A DNA stretch of 50,547 bases from Burkholderiaceae bacterium (GCA_024637395.1 JAGXFG010000013.1:1-50547); one strand, 5' to 3'. Shown: positions 38,641 through 47,307, numbered from the stretch's first letter. Numbers and translations are program-made. The notes: generated by a model from the sequence alone, not told the origin.

Positions 38641-39060
38641 TCAGGTCGAGAATGCCTGTTCAAACTTCACCGCGTCCGGCGGAAAGCTCATCCAGTGCTG
38701 CGCCGAACGCGTCCAGATGTGGCGATCGATCCCGAACCAACTGGTATCGTCCAGCGTGCCGGCGCTGATGATCCGCAGCGTCTGGTTTCTCTCGATGGTA
38801 AGCATAACCGTGGACCCGCACTGGCCGCAGAAGTGATTGCGGATCCAGCGCCCGCTTTCATCGGATCGATGTTCGTAGACGGTGAGCTGGAATCCGCTGA
38901 ATTCGACGTGTTGGTCGGGAAATGCGAGCAAGACCGCAAACGCCGATCCCGTCCTGGTTTGGCAGTCGTTGCAGTGACAAGCCGTGGCTCTGACGGGCTC
39001 GCCGGCCGTCCGATAGCGGATGCTGCCGCACAGGCAACCTCCTTCATGCACGGCGTTCAT
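38641..39060 (-). CDS. GFA/CENP-V family zinc protein
   Basis: A 139-residue protein of the GFA family, whose founding member was described as a glutathione-dependent formaldehyde-activating enzyme. Zinc-binding cysteines are C9, C11, C28, C30, C33 (GGCLCGSIRYR and ACHCNDCQTRTG) and C78, C81 (HFCGQCGS). The founding activity has been questioned, and most relatives have no proven substrate; a glutathione adduct such as S-hydroxymethyl-glutathione is only one possibility. Its start overlaps the GntR stop by four bases (ATGA), so it is translationally coupled to the regulator. Confidence 0.82.
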   Translation of the reverse strand: MNAVHEGGCLCGSIRYRTAGEPVRATACHCNDCQTRTGSAFAVLLAFPDQHVEFSGFQLTVYEHRSDESGRWIRNHFCGQCGSTVMLTIERNQTLRIISAGTLDDTSWFGIDRHIWTRSAQHWMSFPPDAVKFEQAFST

Positions 39061-39785
39061 ATTGGCGGCGACCTATCTCCAGCGGTGGCATCGGATGGCT
39101 GAGTCGCGTTGAAGGCGCCTGACATGTAGATCTGCGCGTAGCCTTCCTTGAGCGCGGAGGTAATCTGGTCGAGCCGCCGATCGATATGTTTTTCCAAAAC
39201 TGCGGCGCAGACGGCCTCGTCGCGTTGCTTGAGTCCCAGCAGAGCCTGCCGATGCTCGGTCTGCGTGCTCGACCGATTACCGCGATCCATGTCGATCCAA
39301 CGTACGAAACGGATGCGCGCGTTGATATTCTCCAACACCCGCAGCATCTCGACATTACCGGACATGCCGAGCAATCGCTGATGAAACGTTTCGTCCAACT
39401 CCACCAACTCGACGATTGAACGGCTGCCAGGATCAGGGCCGGTACTGTCCAGGAAAGCGAGCAACTCGTCGATGTCTTCGTCCTTTGCACGCTTGACGGC
39501 GAGTCTCACGGCCGCCACCTCGATTGCCTTGCGCAACTCATACAGGTAGAAGATCTCGTGCACGTCGAGATCTCGGCAGAAGTAACCTTTGCCCGGCGAG
39601 AAGCGCAGCAACCCTTCGGTCTTCAGGCGGTTGAGCGCCTCTCGAAGCGGCGTACGGCTCGCGCCTAGGCTGCGCGACAACGCGCCCTCGTTGAGTCGTT
39701 CACCTGGTTTGAACTCATACCCCACCGCCATGGCCTTAAGGCGATCGTAGACGCGTTCCACTACGCTTTCAGTCGAAACTTCCAC
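39057..39785 (-). CDS. GntR-family regulator with FCD ligand domain
   Basis: A 242-residue FadR-subfamily regulator. The winged helix-turn-helix (about 8-75) includes LNEGALSRSLGASRTPLREAL and LLRFSPGKGYF. The FCD domain (about 78-220) has the metal-binding Asp/His set in ELDETFHQRLL, TEHRQALL and VLEKHIDRRL, so it probably senses a small carboxylic acid through a bound metal ion. GTG 39785 was chosen, with GGGAAAGG upstream; a longer ATG form (39923) overlaps the racemase gene end and is not conserved-looking. It is the last operon-linked regulator of the racemase cluster and the likely ligand-responsive repressor of both divergent promoters at 46,999-47,046. Confidence 0.85.
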   Translation of the reverse strand: MEVSTESVVERVYDRLKAMAVGYEFKPGERLNEGALSRSLGASRTPLREALNRLKTEGLLRFSPGKGYFCRDLDVHEIFYLYELRKAIEVAAVRLAVKRAKDEDIDELLAFLDSTGPDPGSRSIVELVELDETFHQRLLGMSGNVEMLRVLENINARIRFVRWIDMDRGNRSSTQTEHRQALLGLKQRDEAVCAAVLEKHIDRRLDQITSALKEGYAQIYMSGAFNATQPSDATAGDRSPPI

Positions 39786-39891
39786 TAGCCTTTCCCTAGG
39801 TAAATACGATTGACCCGCGGCCACCGCAGTGCACCGTAGCGCAAATAATAACTTGCCTGCACGCCCGAGCTGCCGGCCAGCTGCGCGATCA

Positions 39892-40629
39892 TCACGCGAA
39901 TGCCCGCGGACGAAGTCCAGCATGGAACCAACAGATCATCGAGTAGATGTCGTAAACCGGCAATCCGACCGCGGCCTGTAGTGCCGCCGCATACGGCGGC
40001 ATATTGGTGCATTCGAGCACGATGGCACCGATCTCCGGATGCTGCGCCACCAGTTCCTTGCCGGCACCAACCACGTCCTGCTCGGCCAGCGCGATGTCCA
40101 TGTCCTCGGACTCGCCCTTGATCACCACGCGGAAGAACTCGCGGCCGTTCTCGGTGCCGGCGAGCGGTGTGTCCAGTGGCACGCCGGCGGCCGCAAGATG
40201 TTGTGGCGTCAGGCTCGAGAGGCTGATCGTGACGACTCCAACACGCTTACCTGGGGGCAGCGTCGCCTGCACCCAGGGCACCTGCATCAGCGATGAGGTC
40301 GCCACCGGCACCCCGACCGCCGCGGCCAGTTCATGTTGAAACAGCGACAGGAACCCGCAGCTCGTCGTGATCGCCTCGGCGCCCAGTGCAACCAGGTCCT
40401 GTGCGGCCGCGATGAAATCTGGCAGCAATCCGCGCGCGCCCTGCAGCACCACCTTCTCGGGGCTGGCTCCACGCACCACGCGATAGAGCACCGGGAACGG
40501 CCAGGTCTGGCCGTTGCCCAGGTCGCCCAGGATGCGCGGGTAGGGCGCTTCCAGCAGGAGAATCCCCAGCGGTACGCCACCAATGGACTTGCCGCCGCGG
40601 GCGATGGTGGTTCGGGGCAGGAAGGACAT
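39892..40629 (-). CDS. Asp/Glu/hydantoin racemase-family protein, copy 2
   Basis: A 245-residue cofactor-independent racemase-family protein. C91 in TTSCGFLSLF and C207 in LECTNMPPY are the two cysteines that act as acid and base in aspartate/glutamate and hydantoin racemases; the superfamily also includes arylmalonate decarboxylase and maleate isomerase. GGAGAG lies seven bases before ATG 40629. It is about 88% identical by eye (29 differences over 245 residues) to the adjacent copy, with the differences clustered at residues 15-34. The pair belongs to the minus-strand catabolic operon. The substrate is not known. Confidence 0.82.
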   Translation of the reverse strand: MSFLPRTTIARGGKSIGGVPLGILLLEAPYPRILGDLGNGQTWPFPVLYRVVRGASPEKVVLQGARGLLPDFIAAAQDLVALGAEAITTSCGFLSLFQHELAAAVGVPVATSSLMQVPWVQATLPPGKRVGVVTISLSSLTPQHLAAAGVPLDTPLAGTENGREFFRVVIKGESEDMDIALAEQDVVGAGKELVAQHPEIGAIVLECTNMPPYAAALQAAVGLPVYDIYSMICWFHAGLRPRAFA

Positions 40630-40668
40630 GGTGTCTCTCTCCAAAAAGGGGCGGTTCGGGCAGACCGA

Positions 40669-41406
40669 TCAGGCGAAGGATCGCGGCCGCAATCCGGCGT
40701 GAAACCAGGTGAGCATCGAATAGATGTCATAGACCGGCAACCCAACGGCGGCCTGAAGCGCCGCGGCATAGGGCGGCATGTTGGTGCACTCGAGCACTAT
40801 CGCACCGATCTCCGGGTGCTGCGCCACCAGCGCTTGGCCGGCGCCAACCACGTCCTGTTCGGCGAGCGCAAGGTCCATGTCATCGGACTCGGCCTTGATC
40901 AGCACGCGAAAGAACTCGCGGCCGTTCTCGGTGCCGGCGAGCGGCGTGTCCAGTGGCACTCCAGCGGCCGCAAGATGCTGCGGCGTCAAGGTCGACCCAC
41001 TCACCGTAACGAGCCCAACGCGTTTGCCTGGAGGCAGCGTCGCCTGCACCCATGGCACCTGCATCAGTGATGAGGTCGCCACCGGCACCCCGACCGCCGC
41101 CGCCAACTCCTGCTGGAAGAGCGCCAGGAACCCGCAGTTGGTCGTGATCGCCTCGGCACCCAGCCCGACCAAGTCCTGCGCAGCCATTATGAAATCAGGC
41201 AGCAAACCGCGCGCGCCCTGCAGCACAACCTTCTCAGGGCTGGCCCCGCGCACGACCCGATACAGCACCGGAAAGGGCCACGTTGTGCCGTTGCCCAGAT
41301 CACCTGGGATCCGCGGGAAGCGCGCGTCGAGCATCAGGACCCCGAGCGGGGCGCCATAGAGGGCCTTGCCGCCACGGGCGATGGTGGTACGGGGTAGGAA
41401 AGACAC
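40669..41406 (-). CDS. Asp/Glu/hydantoin racemase-family protein, copy 1
   Basis: A 245-residue paralogue of the next gene, with the same cysteine pair (C91 in TTNCGFLALF, C207 in LECTNMPPY). It starts at GTG 41406, set by a GGAG site and by exact alignment with the ATG start of copy 2; a 255-residue version would need an upstream ATG. A 39-bp gap separates it from DadA-like and another 39-bp gap from copy 2. Retention of both cysteines in both copies argues that both are active, perhaps with different substrate preferences. Confidence 0.82.
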   Translation of the reverse strand: MSFLPRTTIARGGKALYGAPLGVLMLDARFPRIPGDLGNGTTWPFPVLYRVVRGASPEKVVLQGARGLLPDFIMAAQDLVGLGAEAITTNCGFLALFQQELAAAVGVPVATSSLMQVPWVQATLPPGKRVGLVTVSGSTLTPQHLAAAGVPLDTPLAGTENGREFFRVLIKAESDDMDLALAEQDVVGAGQALVAQHPEIGAIVLECTNMPPYAAALQAAVGLPVYDIYSMLTWFHAGLRPRSFA

Positions 41407-41445
41407 GGCGGTCTCCGTCAATACAGAGCGACCCAACAGGGCGCG

Positions 41446-42708
41446 TCAAGCGAAGCGGCGCGCTTCGAATGGTTCAAGCGAAATCTCGGGCTCCTGCTCG
41501 GAGAGCAGCTGGCCAACTAGCCTTCCGGTGCGCGCCGAACCGACCAGCCCGACGTGGCCATGTCCGAAGGCGTGGATGATGTCGCGGCTGGCGCTCGCTC
41601 GGCCGATGCACGGCAGGCCATCGGGCGTGCTTGGGCGCCGTCCCATCCAGTAGCGCACACGGCTAGCCGGCAGGTCGCGCGGCAGTGCCGGAAAAATGTT
41701 CAATGCATGGTCGCGCAGGATCTCGGCGCGACGCCAGTTGGGCGCCGCGTCGAACGACGCAATCTCGACCTGACCGGCCACGGACAGCCCAGCTTCGGTC
41801 AGCGTGGCCACGGCCGCGCAGTCCGACACTTTCATCGGCGTGCGCGGGCTACCTTCCGGCCGGGCGATCATGACGTGGTAGCCCCGCTCGCTTTCGAGCG
41901 CCACCCGATCGCCAGCCTTGTTGGCCAGCGCCTTCGAGCGCGCCCCGGCGGCAATGACGGCCGCGTCGCAGGGGATCTCGGCGCCGTCGGTGCACACTGC
42001 GCGCAGCCGCCCCGTTTCGATGCGAAAGTCGATTGCGCGGCCTTGCACGCTCACGGCACCACCGGCAACGGCGTGCGCGACTAACGCCGCTACGTAGGCG
42101 CCGGGGCTACGGCAGTGGCCCGCCTCGCCAACGAACACGCCAAACTGGTAGCGTTCGTGCAGTTCCGGCTCGCGCAGGCGCAGTTCGTCAGCCGAAAGTT
42201 CCTGCCAGTGCACGCCAACCGAACGCCGCACTTCCCAGGCGAGCCCCTCGGCTTCAAAATCGGCGCGCGACGGGTAGACGTGTAGCAGGCCCTGGTCGTC
42301 AATCAGGTGAGCGACGCCGGCCTGTTCGGCCAATTCGCGGTGCAACGCCGGAGCGTCCGCGAGGAGCGTGCGCAACGCCCGCGCCGTGACGGTAACCCGC
42401 TCACGCGTTGCCCCTGAAGCCATATAACGCAGCAGCCAAGGGAACACTTGCGGCAGGTAGGTCCAGCGAATCGCCAGCGGACCGAGCGGGTCGAGCAGGA
42501 AACCCGGCACCTTCTTCCACAACCCCGGTTCAGACGGCGGGATCACTGAATGCGACGACAGCCAGCCCGCATTGCCGTAACTCGAGGCCTGCTCGCCCCC
42601 GGGTGTTTCAGGCTCCAGAATTGTGACCCGATGGCCAGCCCGCAACGCATGAACCGCGCTCATGGCACCAACCGCACCAGCGCCGATGATGACCACATGT
42701 TTGTTCAT
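41446..42708 (-). CDS. DadA-like D-amino acid dehydrogenase / FAD oxidoreductase
   Basis: A 420-residue DAO-family flavoprotein. HVVIIGAGAVGAMSAVHALRAG is the FAD-binding loop, followed by SSYGNAGWLSSHSVIPPSEPG, and the C-terminal MGRRPSTPDGLPCIGRAS and GHGHVGL complete the DadA-type pattern. DadA oxidizes D-amino acids to 2-imino acids, passing electrons to quinones, and the imines then hydrolyse. ATG 42708 overlaps the ThDP gene stop (ATGA). Upstream in-frame sequence to 43002 lies inside the ThDP gene. With RidA in the same operon, imine release is supported by context. The true substrate could be another amine or hydroxy acid. Confidence 0.82.
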   Translation of the reverse strand: MNKHVVIIGAGAVGAMSAVHALRAGHRVTILEPETPGGEQASSYGNAGWLSSHSVIPPSEPGLWKKVPGFLLDPLGPLAIRWTYLPQVFPWLLRYMASGATRERVTVTARALRTLLADAPALHRELAEQAGVAHLIDDQGLLHVYPSRADFEAEGLAWEVRRSVGVHWQELSADELRLREPELHERYQFGVFVGEAGHCRSPGAYVAALVAHAVAGGAVSVQGRAIDFRIETGRLRAVCTDGAEIPCDAAVIAAGARSKALANKAGDRVALESERGYHVMIARPEGSPRTPMKVSDCAAVATLTEAGLSVAGQVEIASFDAAPNWRRAEILRDHALNIFPALPRDLPASRVRYWMGRRPSTPDGLPCIGRASASRDIIHAFGHGHVGLVGSARTGRLVGQLLSEQEPEISLEPFEARRFA

Positions 42709-44387
42709 GCCGCCCCCTCCCCGCCCACATAGTCGCGTGCGTGCGACTGGGCACGTGGGTCCAGGCGGCAGTGCAGTATCGCGGGCTTGCCAGAGGCCAA
42801 CGCGCGCTCGAACGCGGGTCCGAAATCCTCGGTGCGCTCGACCCGCTCGCCATGCCCACCAAAGGTCACGGCGTAGGCCGCGAAATCGGGGTTGCGCAAT
42901 TCGGTCGCCACCACCCGACCCGGGTAGTTGCGCTCCTGGTGCATACGGATCGTGCCATAGCGACCATTGTCGATGATGATCACGATGATAGGTGCGTCGC
43001 ACTGCACTGCGGTCGCGAACTCCTGGCCGTTCATCAGGAAGCAGCCATCACCGGCAAATGCAACAACCGTCCGGTCGGGAAACTGGCGCTTGGCCAACAC
43101 AGCCGCCGGCACGCCGTAACCCATCGAACCGCTGGTCGGCGCGAGTTGGGTGCCGAAATCGTGGAAGCGATAATGGCGGTGCAGCCAGCCAGCGTAGTTG
43201 CCGGCGCCGTTGCAAACGATGCTTTCTTTCGGCAAGTGATCGCGCAGCCACACAATCGCCTGCCCGTACTGGAAGTCGCCCGGCAGCAAGCGCGGCACCT
43301 CGCTCCAGTCGAGATATTCTGCATGGGCCTGCGCCGCCTCGCCGTCCCACGCAACTGGCGCCGATGGTGTCATACCCACCAGCGCGGCCGCAAACGCCCT
43401 GGGCGTGGCCAGAATGCCCAAAGTAGGCTGATAGACGCGACCAAGTTCCTCGGCGCCGGGATGCAGGTGCACCAACCTTTGCACCGGCGTCGGTATCTCC
43501 AGCAGCGTGTACGATGACGACGGCATCTCCGACAGCCGCCCGCCGATCAGGAGCACCAGATCGGCGGCGCCAATTCTTTGCTTCAGGCGGGGATCCAGTC
43601 CTAGCCCGAGGTCGCCCGCATAGTTCGGGTGGTCAGCATCAAAGAGCGCGGCGCGGCGGAACGACGTCGCTACCGGCAGCTTGAAACGCTCGGCGAACCG
43701 CGCCAGCGTACGGCACGCCTCGGCATCCCAACCCGAACCACCAAGAATCATGATGGGATGCTTGGCTTCGGCGAGCAGTTCAGCGAGCCGTTCCATGTCG
43801 CGCGGAGCCGGCCAACCCAGCACCGGCTCGACGCGTGCTGCATCACGGACGCTGGCCACCTCGGTCAGCACATCTTCCGGCAGCGAAACCACGACTGGGC
43901 CCGGTCGCCCTTGCAGCGCGACGCGGAAGGCCCGAGCGATCAACTCTGGAATCCGCGCGGCGCGATCGATCTCGACCACCCACTTCGCGAGGCTGCCGAA
44001 CATCGCTTTGTAGTTGATTTCCTGGAAGGCTTCTCGCTCGCGCATGCCGCGATCGACCTGGCCGATGAATAGAATCATCGGTGTCGAGTCCTGCATCGCG
44101 ATGTGCACGCCGTGGGAGGCATTGGTCGCACCCGGGCCGCGCGTCGTGAAACACACGCCGGGTCGGCCGGTGAGCTTGCCATAGGCCTCGGCCATCATCG
44201 CCGCACCACCTTCGGCGCGGCAAACCATCACATCGATGCCACTTCCGTATAGCGCATCAAGCGCTGCGAGGTAGCTTTCGCCAGGTACGCAGGTGACGCG
44301 TTCGACGCCCTGGAGCAGCAACTGGTCAATCAGGATGCGACCGCCGGTGCGGGTCGAGGTGTCCGGGGTGATCGTGACGCTGGTCAT
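42705..44387 (-). CDS. Thiamine-diphosphate-dependent enzyme, acetolactate-synthase-like
   Basis: A 560-residue ThDP enzyme with the catalytic glutamate E59 in CRAEGGAAMMAEAYGKLTG, a central domain, and the C-terminal ThDP-binding motif from GDG (446-448) to N474 (IIIDN). The layout fits acetolactate synthase, benzoylformate/indolepyruvate decarboxylase and related 2-oxo acid enzymes. No regulatory small subunit IlvN is adjacent, and the neighbours are catabolic, so a 2-oxo acid decarboxylase or carboligase acting on the product of the aminotransferase or DadA seems more likely than valine synthesis. Its start overlaps the aminotransferase stop (ATGA). Confidence 0.8.
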   Translation of the reverse strand: MTSVTITPDTSTRTGGRILIDQLLLQGVERVTCVPGESYLAALDALYGSGIDVMVCRAEGGAAMMAEAYGKLTGRPGVCFTTRGPGATNASHGVHIAMQDSTPMILFIGQVDRGMREREAFQEINYKAMFGSLAKWVVEIDRAARIPELIARAFRVALQGRPGPVVVSLPEDVLTEVASVRDAARVEPVLGWPAPRDMERLAELLAEAKHPIMILGGSGWDAEACRTLARFAERFKLPVATSFRRAALFDADHPNYAGDLGLGLDPRLKQRIGAADLVLLIGGRLSEMPSSSYTLLEIPTPVQRLVHLHPGAEELGRVYQPTLGILATPRAFAAALVGMTPSAPVAWDGEAAQAHAEYLDWSEVPRLLPGDFQYGQAIVWLRDHLPKESIVCNGAGNYAGWLHRHYRFHDFGTQLAPTSGSMGYGVPAAVLAKRQFPDRTVVAFAGDGCFLMNGQEFATAVQCDAPIIVIIIDNGRYGTIRMHQERNYPGRVVATELRNPDFAAYAVTFGGHGERVERTEDFGPAFERALASGKPAILHCRLDPRAQSHARDYVGGEGAA

Positions 44388-45616
44388 TGCAGCGCCGTAC
44401 AGGCGAGCGCAATGCGCTCGCAGGCTTCGATAAGATTCGGCTCGGAGGCGGCGTACGAGATGCGGAAATACGGGGCCAGTCCGAAGCAGTTTCCAGGCAC
44501 GACGGCAAGGTCGTTCGCCTCGAGCAAATAACGGCAGAACGCAGTGTCGCTATCGATCAGTGTGCCATCCGGGGTGCGTCGCCCGATCAGTCCTGCACAG
44601 CTCGCAAAGGTATAGAAGGCGCCTTCGGGACGGCGGCAGACGATGCCGTCGATCGCATTGAGGCGCTCGACGACCAGGTCGCGGCGCCGCTGGAAGACCT
44701 GGCGCCACTCGGTCACGGCCTCCTGCGGACCCGACAGGGCGGCGATGGCTGCGGCCTGGCTGATCGAGCACGGGTTGGAGGTGCTCTGGCTCTGCACCAC
44801 GGCCATGGCGCTGATCAGAGCCTTCGGGCCGCCCGCATAGCCAATGCGCCAGCCCGTCATTGCGTACGCCTTCGAGACGCCGTTCACGGTCAGTGTGCGT
44901 TCTTTGAGCGCCGGCGCGACCTGTGCGCCGGTCGCAAAAGGCACACCGTCGTACAGCAAATGCTCGTAGATGTCATCGCTCATCAGCCAGACATGGGGAT
45001 GGCGCATGAGCACGTCGAGAATCGGGCGCAACTGTTCAGCCGAGTAGGCGGCGCCACTCGGGTTCGATGGCGAGTTGAGAAGGAGCCAACGCGTACGTGG
45101 GGAAATCGCCGCCTCCAGATCCGCGGCGCTGAGCCGCAGGCCATTTTCCTCGGTGCAGCGGACCGGCACCGGGCGACCCCCGGCAATCAGCACCATGTCG
45201 GCATATGAGGTCCAGTACGGGGCGGCCAGAATCACCTCATCACCGGCGTCGAGCGTCGCCATGAAAGCGTTGTGGATTACCTGCTTCGCCCCCGCTCCGA
45301 CGCTGATTTCATCGCCGGTGTAATCGAGCTGATTCTCGCGTCGGAACTTGGCACTGATCGCCTCCTTCAATTCGGCGGTGCCGTCGAGCATCGTGTACTT
45401 GGTCTGGCCGGCACGGATCGCGCGGATCGCGGCTTCCTTCACATGATCAGGTGTATCGCGATCGGGCTCGCCGGCGCCCAACACGATCATCGGGCGGCCC
45501 TCCTTGCGGCGCTGCGTCGCCATCGCGCCAATTCGCAGGATCTCCGACACTCGAATCGCCGCAATGCGCCGGGCACCCCGGAACGGCGCGGCCGTGGTAT
45601 CGATGACTTGCCTCAT
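44384..45616 (-). CDS. Class I/II PLP aminotransferase
   Basis: A 410-residue fold-type I aminotransferase of the AspC/AlaT-like subgroup. K249 in NGVSKAYAMTGWRIGY is the PLP lysine, with N185 in SPSNPSG, D214/Y217 in SDDIYEHLLYDG and an arginine near the C-terminus (FRISYA) for the substrate carboxylate. It would convert an L-amino acid to its 2-oxo acid with 2-oxoglutarate or pyruvate as acceptor. It begins 3 bp after the RidA stop and overlaps the ThDP gene start, so it is tightly embedded in the operon. Substrate is open. Confidence 0.85.
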   Translation of the reverse strand: MRQVIDTTAAPFRGARRIAAIRVSEILRIGAMATQRRKEGRPMIVLGAGEPDRDTPDHVKEAAIRAIRAGQTKYTMLDGTAELKEAISAKFRRENQLDYTGDEISVGAGAKQVIHNAFMATLDAGDEVILAAPYWTSYADMVLIAGGRPVPVRCTEENGLRLSAADLEAAISPRTRWLLLNSPSNPSGAAYSAEQLRPILDVLMRHPHVWLMSDDIYEHLLYDGVPFATGAQVAPALKERTLTVNGVSKAYAMTGWRIGYAGGPKALISAMAVVQSQSTSNPCSISQAAAIAALSGPQEAVTEWRQVFQRRRDLVVERLNAIDGIVCRRPEGAFYTFASCAGLIGRRTPDGTLIDSDTAFCRYLLEANDLAVVPGNCFGLAPYFRISYAASEPNLIEACERIALACTALQ

Positions 45617-45619
45617 GGC

Positions 45620-45970
45620 TCAAACAGCAGCAGTGACAACGATCTCGACGCGCCATGCCGGATCAGCCAGTTCGACCCGGCCGCAGCAACGCGTGGGCGT
45701 CTGCCCCGGCACCACCCAGGCGTCCCAAACGCTATTCATGCCATCGAAATCGTCCATCGTGCTGAGCCAGATTTGCGCGCTCAGGAGGCGGGACTTGTCG
45801 GTACCGGCGCGCGCCAGCATGTCGTCGACCTTGGCCAGTGCCTGGCGTGTCTGCTCGGCGATCAGGGCGGTCTTGTCGTCAGCCACCTGGCCGGCGAGGA
45901 AGACCATGCCGCCATACCCAACAGCACGGCTACGGCGGGCGCTTTGGTCGATGCGGGTGATATCAGTCAT
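45620..45970 (-). CDS. RidA/YjgF-family imine deaminase-like protein
   Basis: A 116-residue RidA-family (YER057c/UK114) protein. MVFLAGQVADD, QTRQALAKVDDMLARAG, the LLSAQIWLSTMDDFDGMN segment and RCCGRVELADPAWRVEIVVTA with its arginine (R in RCCGRVEL) for the carboxylate of the substrate are all present. RidA hydrolyses reactive 2-imino/enamine acids released by PLP enzymes or amino acid oxidases, sparing PLP enzymes from damage. Location between the aminotransferase and the dehydrogenase, and two genes from DadA, suits this role. An upstream in-frame ATG at 46012 overlaps the dehydrogenase end; ATG 45970 is preferred. Confidence 0.88.
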   Translation of the reverse strand: MTDITRIDQSARRSRAVGYGGMVFLAGQVADDKTALIAEQTRQALAKVDDMLARAGTDKSRLLSAQIWLSTMDDFDGMNSVWDAWVVPGQTPTRCCGRVELADPAWRVEIVVTAAV

Positions 45971-45981
45971 GTTGATGTCTT

Positions 45982-46911
45982 TCAGGTTGGGGTCGTTGCA
46001 ATGCGGCTGCAATGCGCCAGTGCCGCACCGATGAGGTTGTTGTTGGCCTCGGCGGTGCGGAATGCCGAGTGCGCCGACAGCGTGACGTTCGGCAACGTGG
46101 TCAACACGTGGCCCGGCGGCAGCGGTTCAAGCGTGAATACATCAAGGCCGGCGTGACGCAGATGACCCGAGCGCAACGCATCGACCATGGCTTCCTCGTC
46201 GACCAGCCCACCGCGCGCGGTGTTGATCAGAATCGCGCCCCGACGCATCGCGGCGATGCGCTCGCGCGACAAGAAGTTCTTCGTCTCGTCGTTGAGCAGC
46301 AGGTGCAGTGACAACACGTCGCTATCAGCCAACAGGTGATCGAGCTCGACGAACTGCACCCCAGGATAAGATTTCCGAGTACGGTTCCAGGCCAACACCC
46401 GCATGCCGGCGCCCAATGCCAAACGCGCGGCTTCCGCGGCGATGCCGCCGAAGCCGAGCAACCCGATGCTGCGGCCGGTGAGTTGCAGCGCATCGCTACG
46501 CAACCAGTTGCCGGCACGCATCTCGCGATCCATGCGCGCCAGGTCGCGCGCGGCCGACCACATCAACGCTATCGCACACTCAGCCACGGCCGTATCGCCG
46601 TACCCCTTGATGGTGTGCACTTCAATGCCGAGTTCGCCAAGCTCTTCGGGGTTCATGTAGCTGCGCGCGCCGGTACCGAGGAACACGACGTGCCTGAGCT
46701 CCGTGCAGTCCCGCGCAATGGCCGTGGGCAAGGCCGTGTGGTCGATGATAGCCACCGGGGCACCGGCCAGGAGCACCGGCAATGCTTGGCACTGAATGTC
46801 TGGCTGGCGGTTGACCGTGAGTGCCAAGTTGCCCGGGCGCGGCAGTTGCTCGGCAATATCGCCGAGCGTCGGGTTGGCATCGACAAACACGGCGCGGAGA
46901 GGGGTTTTCAT
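45982..46911 (-). CDS. D-2-hydroxyacid dehydrogenase
   Basis: A 309-residue D-isomer-specific 2-hydroxyacid dehydrogenase. A Rossmann loop (GLLGFGGIAAEAA, G153-x-G155) sits in the second domain, and the catalytic residues are R233 in NTARGGLVD, E262 in DVFTLEPLP and H281 in LSAHSAFR. The IKGYGDTAVAE segment precedes it as in PGDH-type enzymes. It interconverts a D-2-hydroxy acid and a 2-oxo acid with NAD(P). It is the first gene of the minus-strand operon, with RidA starting 11 bp after its stop. The usual T-P-H-x-A-G motif is altered to SAHSAF, which may reflect substrate. Confidence 0.83.
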   Translation of the reverse strand: MKTPLRAVFVDANPTLGDIAEQLPRPGNLALTVNRQPDIQCQALPVLLAGAPVAIIDHTALPTAIARDCTELRHVVFLGTGARSYMNPEELGELGIEVHTIKGYGDTAVAECAIALMWSAARDLARMDREMRAGNWLRSDALQLTGRSIGLLGFGGIAAEAARLALGAGMRVLAWNRTRKSYPGVQFVELDHLLADSDVLSLHLLLNDETKNFLSRERIAAMRRGAILINTARGGLVDEEAMVDALRSGHLRHAGLDVFTLEPLPPGHVLTTLPNVTLSAHSAFRTAEANNNLIGAALAHCSRIATTPT

Positions 46912-46998
46912 AGGGTCAGACGAGAGCGGTTGGAACGCAAGGGTGGACCGAAAGTCATGAGTGGACCAGCGGTTAAGGGATCTGGTTTATTGCCGAAA

Positions 46999-47027
46999 AT
47001 GATACTTGTTTACAGAATACAGGGCAA
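46999..47027 (-). promoter_or_regulatory. Promoter for the dehydrogenase-racemase operon
   Basis: On the minus strand TTGCCC (47027-47022) and TATCAT (47004-46999) are separated by exactly 17 bp, with 4/6 and 5/6 matches to sigma-70. Transcription would start about 80 bp before the dehydrogenase ATG. It overlaps the plus-strand promoter. Confidence 0.6.
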
Positions 47028-47037
47028 GCACTATGAT
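47009..47037 (+). promoter_or_regulatory. Promoter for the TAXI-TRAP transporter
   Basis: TTTACA (47009-47014) and TATGAT (47032-47037) are separated by exactly 17 bp, each matching the sigma-70 consensus at five of six positions. Transcription would begin near 47044, leaving a leader of about 264 bases before the binding-protein ATG. Confidence 0.65.
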
Positions 47038-47046
47038 CTGTATTCT
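47014..47046. promoter_or_regulatory. Inverted repeat inside the divergent promoters, candidate GntR operator
   Basis: AGAATACAG (47014-47022) and CTGTATTCT (47038-47046) are perfect 9-bp arms spaced 15 bp apart. The first arm falls in the spacer of both promoters, the second directly follows the plus-strand -10. Binding there would block both promoters; the cluster's FCD-GntR protein is the obvious candidate. Confidence 0.6.
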
Positions 47047-47307
47047 AGAGTTGATACGGCGGGTTCCATGTATCCGGGCGCTACCAAACCATTAGTGGTT
47101 CGCCTCCCATTCGGATGTCTAGGCATGAGTTGCAGTGGTCTCATCCAGCCAACGGCGCCGACCTCAATCCGCCGCGGCGCGAAAGGGCTTGGATGTTCGG
47201 AGTCTGCAGCGATAACACCCGGATTCTGTTACCTAGATCGGTCATCGTGCGGATGCAATGCAAGCATAAGAAGTAAATAGGCAAGTTCCAACAATGGAGG
47301 TGTGAAC
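47047..47307 (+). other. Long leader ahead of the TAXI binding-protein gene
   Basis: Together with 46,912-47,046 this makes a 396-bp gene-free gap. Apart from the promoters and inverted repeat just described, I see no gene, tRNA or strong hairpin in it. It is less GC-rich than its surroundings. GGAGG at 47296-47300 is the ribosome-binding site of the next gene. Confidence 0.5.

Noticed and set aside
42705-44387. Assignment of the ThDP enzyme as IlvB acetolactate synthase
   Set aside because: No IlvN or IlvC neighbour, and the operon context is catabolic; kept as acetolactate-synthase-like only.
46912-47307. Small genes or tRNA in the divergent gap
   Set aside because: The open frame through this gap has no plausible start context or coding character, and no cloverleaf or T-loop pattern was seen; the promoter and leader explanation suffices.
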